From the NCBI GenBank assembly GCA_029256485.1, contig JAQSXU010000002.1, forward strand, positions 124,001-188,000: a stretch of DNA of 64,000 nt, in the 5' to 3' direction. The notes under the pieces are model-generated. The model did no database searches. It had not been told where the DNA came from and worked only from the letters and a program-made list of their open reading frames with translations. This stretch comes from Clostridiaceae bacterium. GTDB taxonomy: Bacteria; Bacillota_A; Clostridia; Clostridiales; Clostridiaceae. Shown piece by piece: positions 62,725-64,000 of the stretch (position 1 is the first letter of the stretch; the number at the start of each line of letters is the position of its first letter). Position numbers and translations under genes: made by a program.

Positions 62725-64000
62725 TTATCTGTCATGTATTTCTAAATCATAAATTTTTCTATAAAGGGTTACCCTAGGTATTTTTAGCATCTTTGCAGCC
62801 TCACTTTTATTGTAATTACACTGCTTTAAGGTACTTTCAATTAATTCCTTCTCAACGTTATTTACAATTGCATTAAGCCCAATATCCTCAATATTAATTT
62901 TCCCCATAATTGACTCATTAAGCAGAAATTTAGGTAAATCATTTAAATCAATATTTACATTTTCAGCACTGACACACATTTTATCTACTACATTCTTTAA
63001 TTCTCTTACATTTCCCGGCCAAGAGTAATTTATCAATATCTTCATAATGCTGTTTGGAATTTTTCTATAAATTCCTGATTCCTTATAAAATCTAAGCAAA
63101 AATTCATCAATAAGTGCTTTAATATCATCCTTTCTATTTCTTAAAGGCGGTACATCAATATTCAAAACATTAATTCTATAATATAAATCCTCTCTGAATT
63201 CACCATGGTTTATCATGGTTATTAAATTTTTATGAGTTGCGCTTATAACTCTTGCGTCTATGGGGATTGTGCGCTGACCTCCAACCCTTACTATTTCTTT
63301 TTCCTGAAGAGTTCTTAAAATTTTAGCCTGCATATAATAAGGCATGTCCCCAATTTCATCAAGAAAAATAGTTCCTCCGTTGGCAATTTCAAACTTGCCT
63401 ATATTTCCGCCTTTTTTTGCACCTGTAAAGGCACCCTCTTCATAGCCGAAAAGTTCAGATTCAAGCAAATTTTCTGGTATTGCTGAGCAGTTAATAGTTA
63501 CAAATGGTGCATTTGCTCTTTCACTTTCATTGTGAATGGCATGGGCAAATAGCTCCTTACCCACTCCGCTTTCCCCTGAAATCAATACGTTTAAATTCAC
63601 CTTGGCAGTTTTTTAACATCTCTCTTACACCTGACTATTTGTTCAGATTGTCCTATTATATCATCTAAATTATATCTGGAGGTATTTACTCTGGCTATTT
63701 CATTTTTATACAATTTGAGCTCTTTATCCAGCAATTTGCACTTATCCAATATAGTTTTCATCTGCTGTATTTCTTCAAATAAAAGCATACCTAATCCCCC
63801 TACCAGGTTTCCGTCATTGTCCAGTATAGGTATTCTATGGCATATGGCCTCTTTTCCATTGGGAAATTTGTGTCTGGCAGCTATGTCTGCTTTCTTATTG
63901 TTTAGAGATATTAGGAATTTTGAAGTTGGATTTATGTCCGTTACTATTTTGCCAACCATTTCATAAATAGGTATTTGGAGAAAATCAGAAAATACTTTAT
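62725..64000 (-). pseudogene. Sigma-54-dependent activator, frameshifted and cut by window edge
   Basis: Two adjoining frames make one protein. The upstream frame (63597-64000, continuing off the window) has a PAS-like sensor domain ending QSEQIVRCKRDVKK then LPR-stop. The downstream frame (62725-63600) continues VNLNVLISGESGVGKELFAHA, with Walker A, GAFTGA (sigma-54 contact), LDEIGDMP, and a FIS-type helix-turn-helix (NKSEAAKMLKIPRVTLYRKI). Restoring one A in the A6 run at about 63609-63614 joins them as KKTAKVNLN. It is either a true loss-of-function mutation or a sequencing slip in a homopolymer. The target genes would lie to the right of the window. Confidence 0.75.

Noticed and set aside
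63595..63620. Programmed -1 frameshift site in the sigma-54 activator
   Set aside because: AAAAAAC is slippery, but the zero-frame codons (GTT AAA AAA CTG) do not place it as X-XXY-YYZ and no pseudoknot follows closely; a plain mutation or read error is simpler.
1..64000. tRNA, rRNA, CRISPR arrays, insertion sequences, phage genes
   Set aside because: No T-loop GTTCGAATC cores in a cloverleaf, no regular short repeats, no transposase or integrase pattern noticed by reading.

Overview
The window is AT-rich, densely coded low-GC Gram-positive DNA, most like a Clostridium sensu stricto-type anaerobe. Supporting signs are strong AGGAGG/GGGGTG ribosome binding sites, frequent TTG and GTG starts, short intergenic gaps with U-tailed hairpins, ferredoxin-age clostridial families and no respiratory cytochromes. 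I see no rRNA, tRNA, CRISPR array, insertion sequence or phage gene. The species cannot be fixed from the sequence alone.

Region 1 (1-6880) is the most coherent system. It runs UbiA-type prenyltransferase (cut by the left edge), UbiD decarboxylase, a lipoprotein with two FMN-binding domains (PplA type), type II NADH dehydrogenase with a membrane tail (Ndh2), a NusG-domain-II protein and a Gx-transporter protein (the EetA/EetB pair), and a polyprenyl diphosphate synthase. This matches the flavin-based extracellular electron transfer locus of Listeria, here with a UbiD added. The ApbE/FmnB flavin transferase is not in view.

Region 2 (6881-20280) holds a LysR regulator divergent from a TerC-family membrane protein, a receiver-like/glycosyltransferase fusion next to a response regulator, a SHOCT protein, a two-component system whose sensor loop is methionine-rich, a small kinase-fold protein, an AI-2E family permease, a four-gene polar amino acid ABC transporter (probably Asp/Glu), and a three-gene PspA envelope-stress unit whose first gene seems to start at ATT.

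Region 3 (20280-33000) has a sensor GGDEF-EAL protein, a membrane MutS-like ATPase, a TetR regulator with two identical operators (the second drives only a broken 12-codon remnant), a P-loop kinase, a ClpE-like unfoldase with a zinc finger, a cysteine-rich protein, a small secreted protein, a PAS-GGDEF cyclase and a DUF2156 protein.

Region 4 (33000-48300) has an APC permease with a LarA-like protein under an unusual paired-arm promoter, a glycerophosphodiester phosphodiesterase, a Suv3-like helicase, transketolase, RecQ, a second membrane MutS-like ATPase, the wreck of a glycerate utilisation locus (cdaR, glycerate kinase and gntP all truncated), and an MFS exporter behind a leader peptide and two terminators that look like an attenuator.

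Region 5 (48300-64000) has DegV, an ABC exporter with a PfpI-family protein, a DUF3810-sbcD-sbcC-small ORF operon, a dicarboxylate/amino acid symporter, an HxlR regulator divergent from pirin and nitroreductase, a SprT-like zincin, and a sigma-54 activator that is frameshifted and runs off the right edge. Start codons given here were chosen by ribosome binding site and are often downstream of the longest open frame. Hand-derived coordinates of short sites may be off by a base or two.
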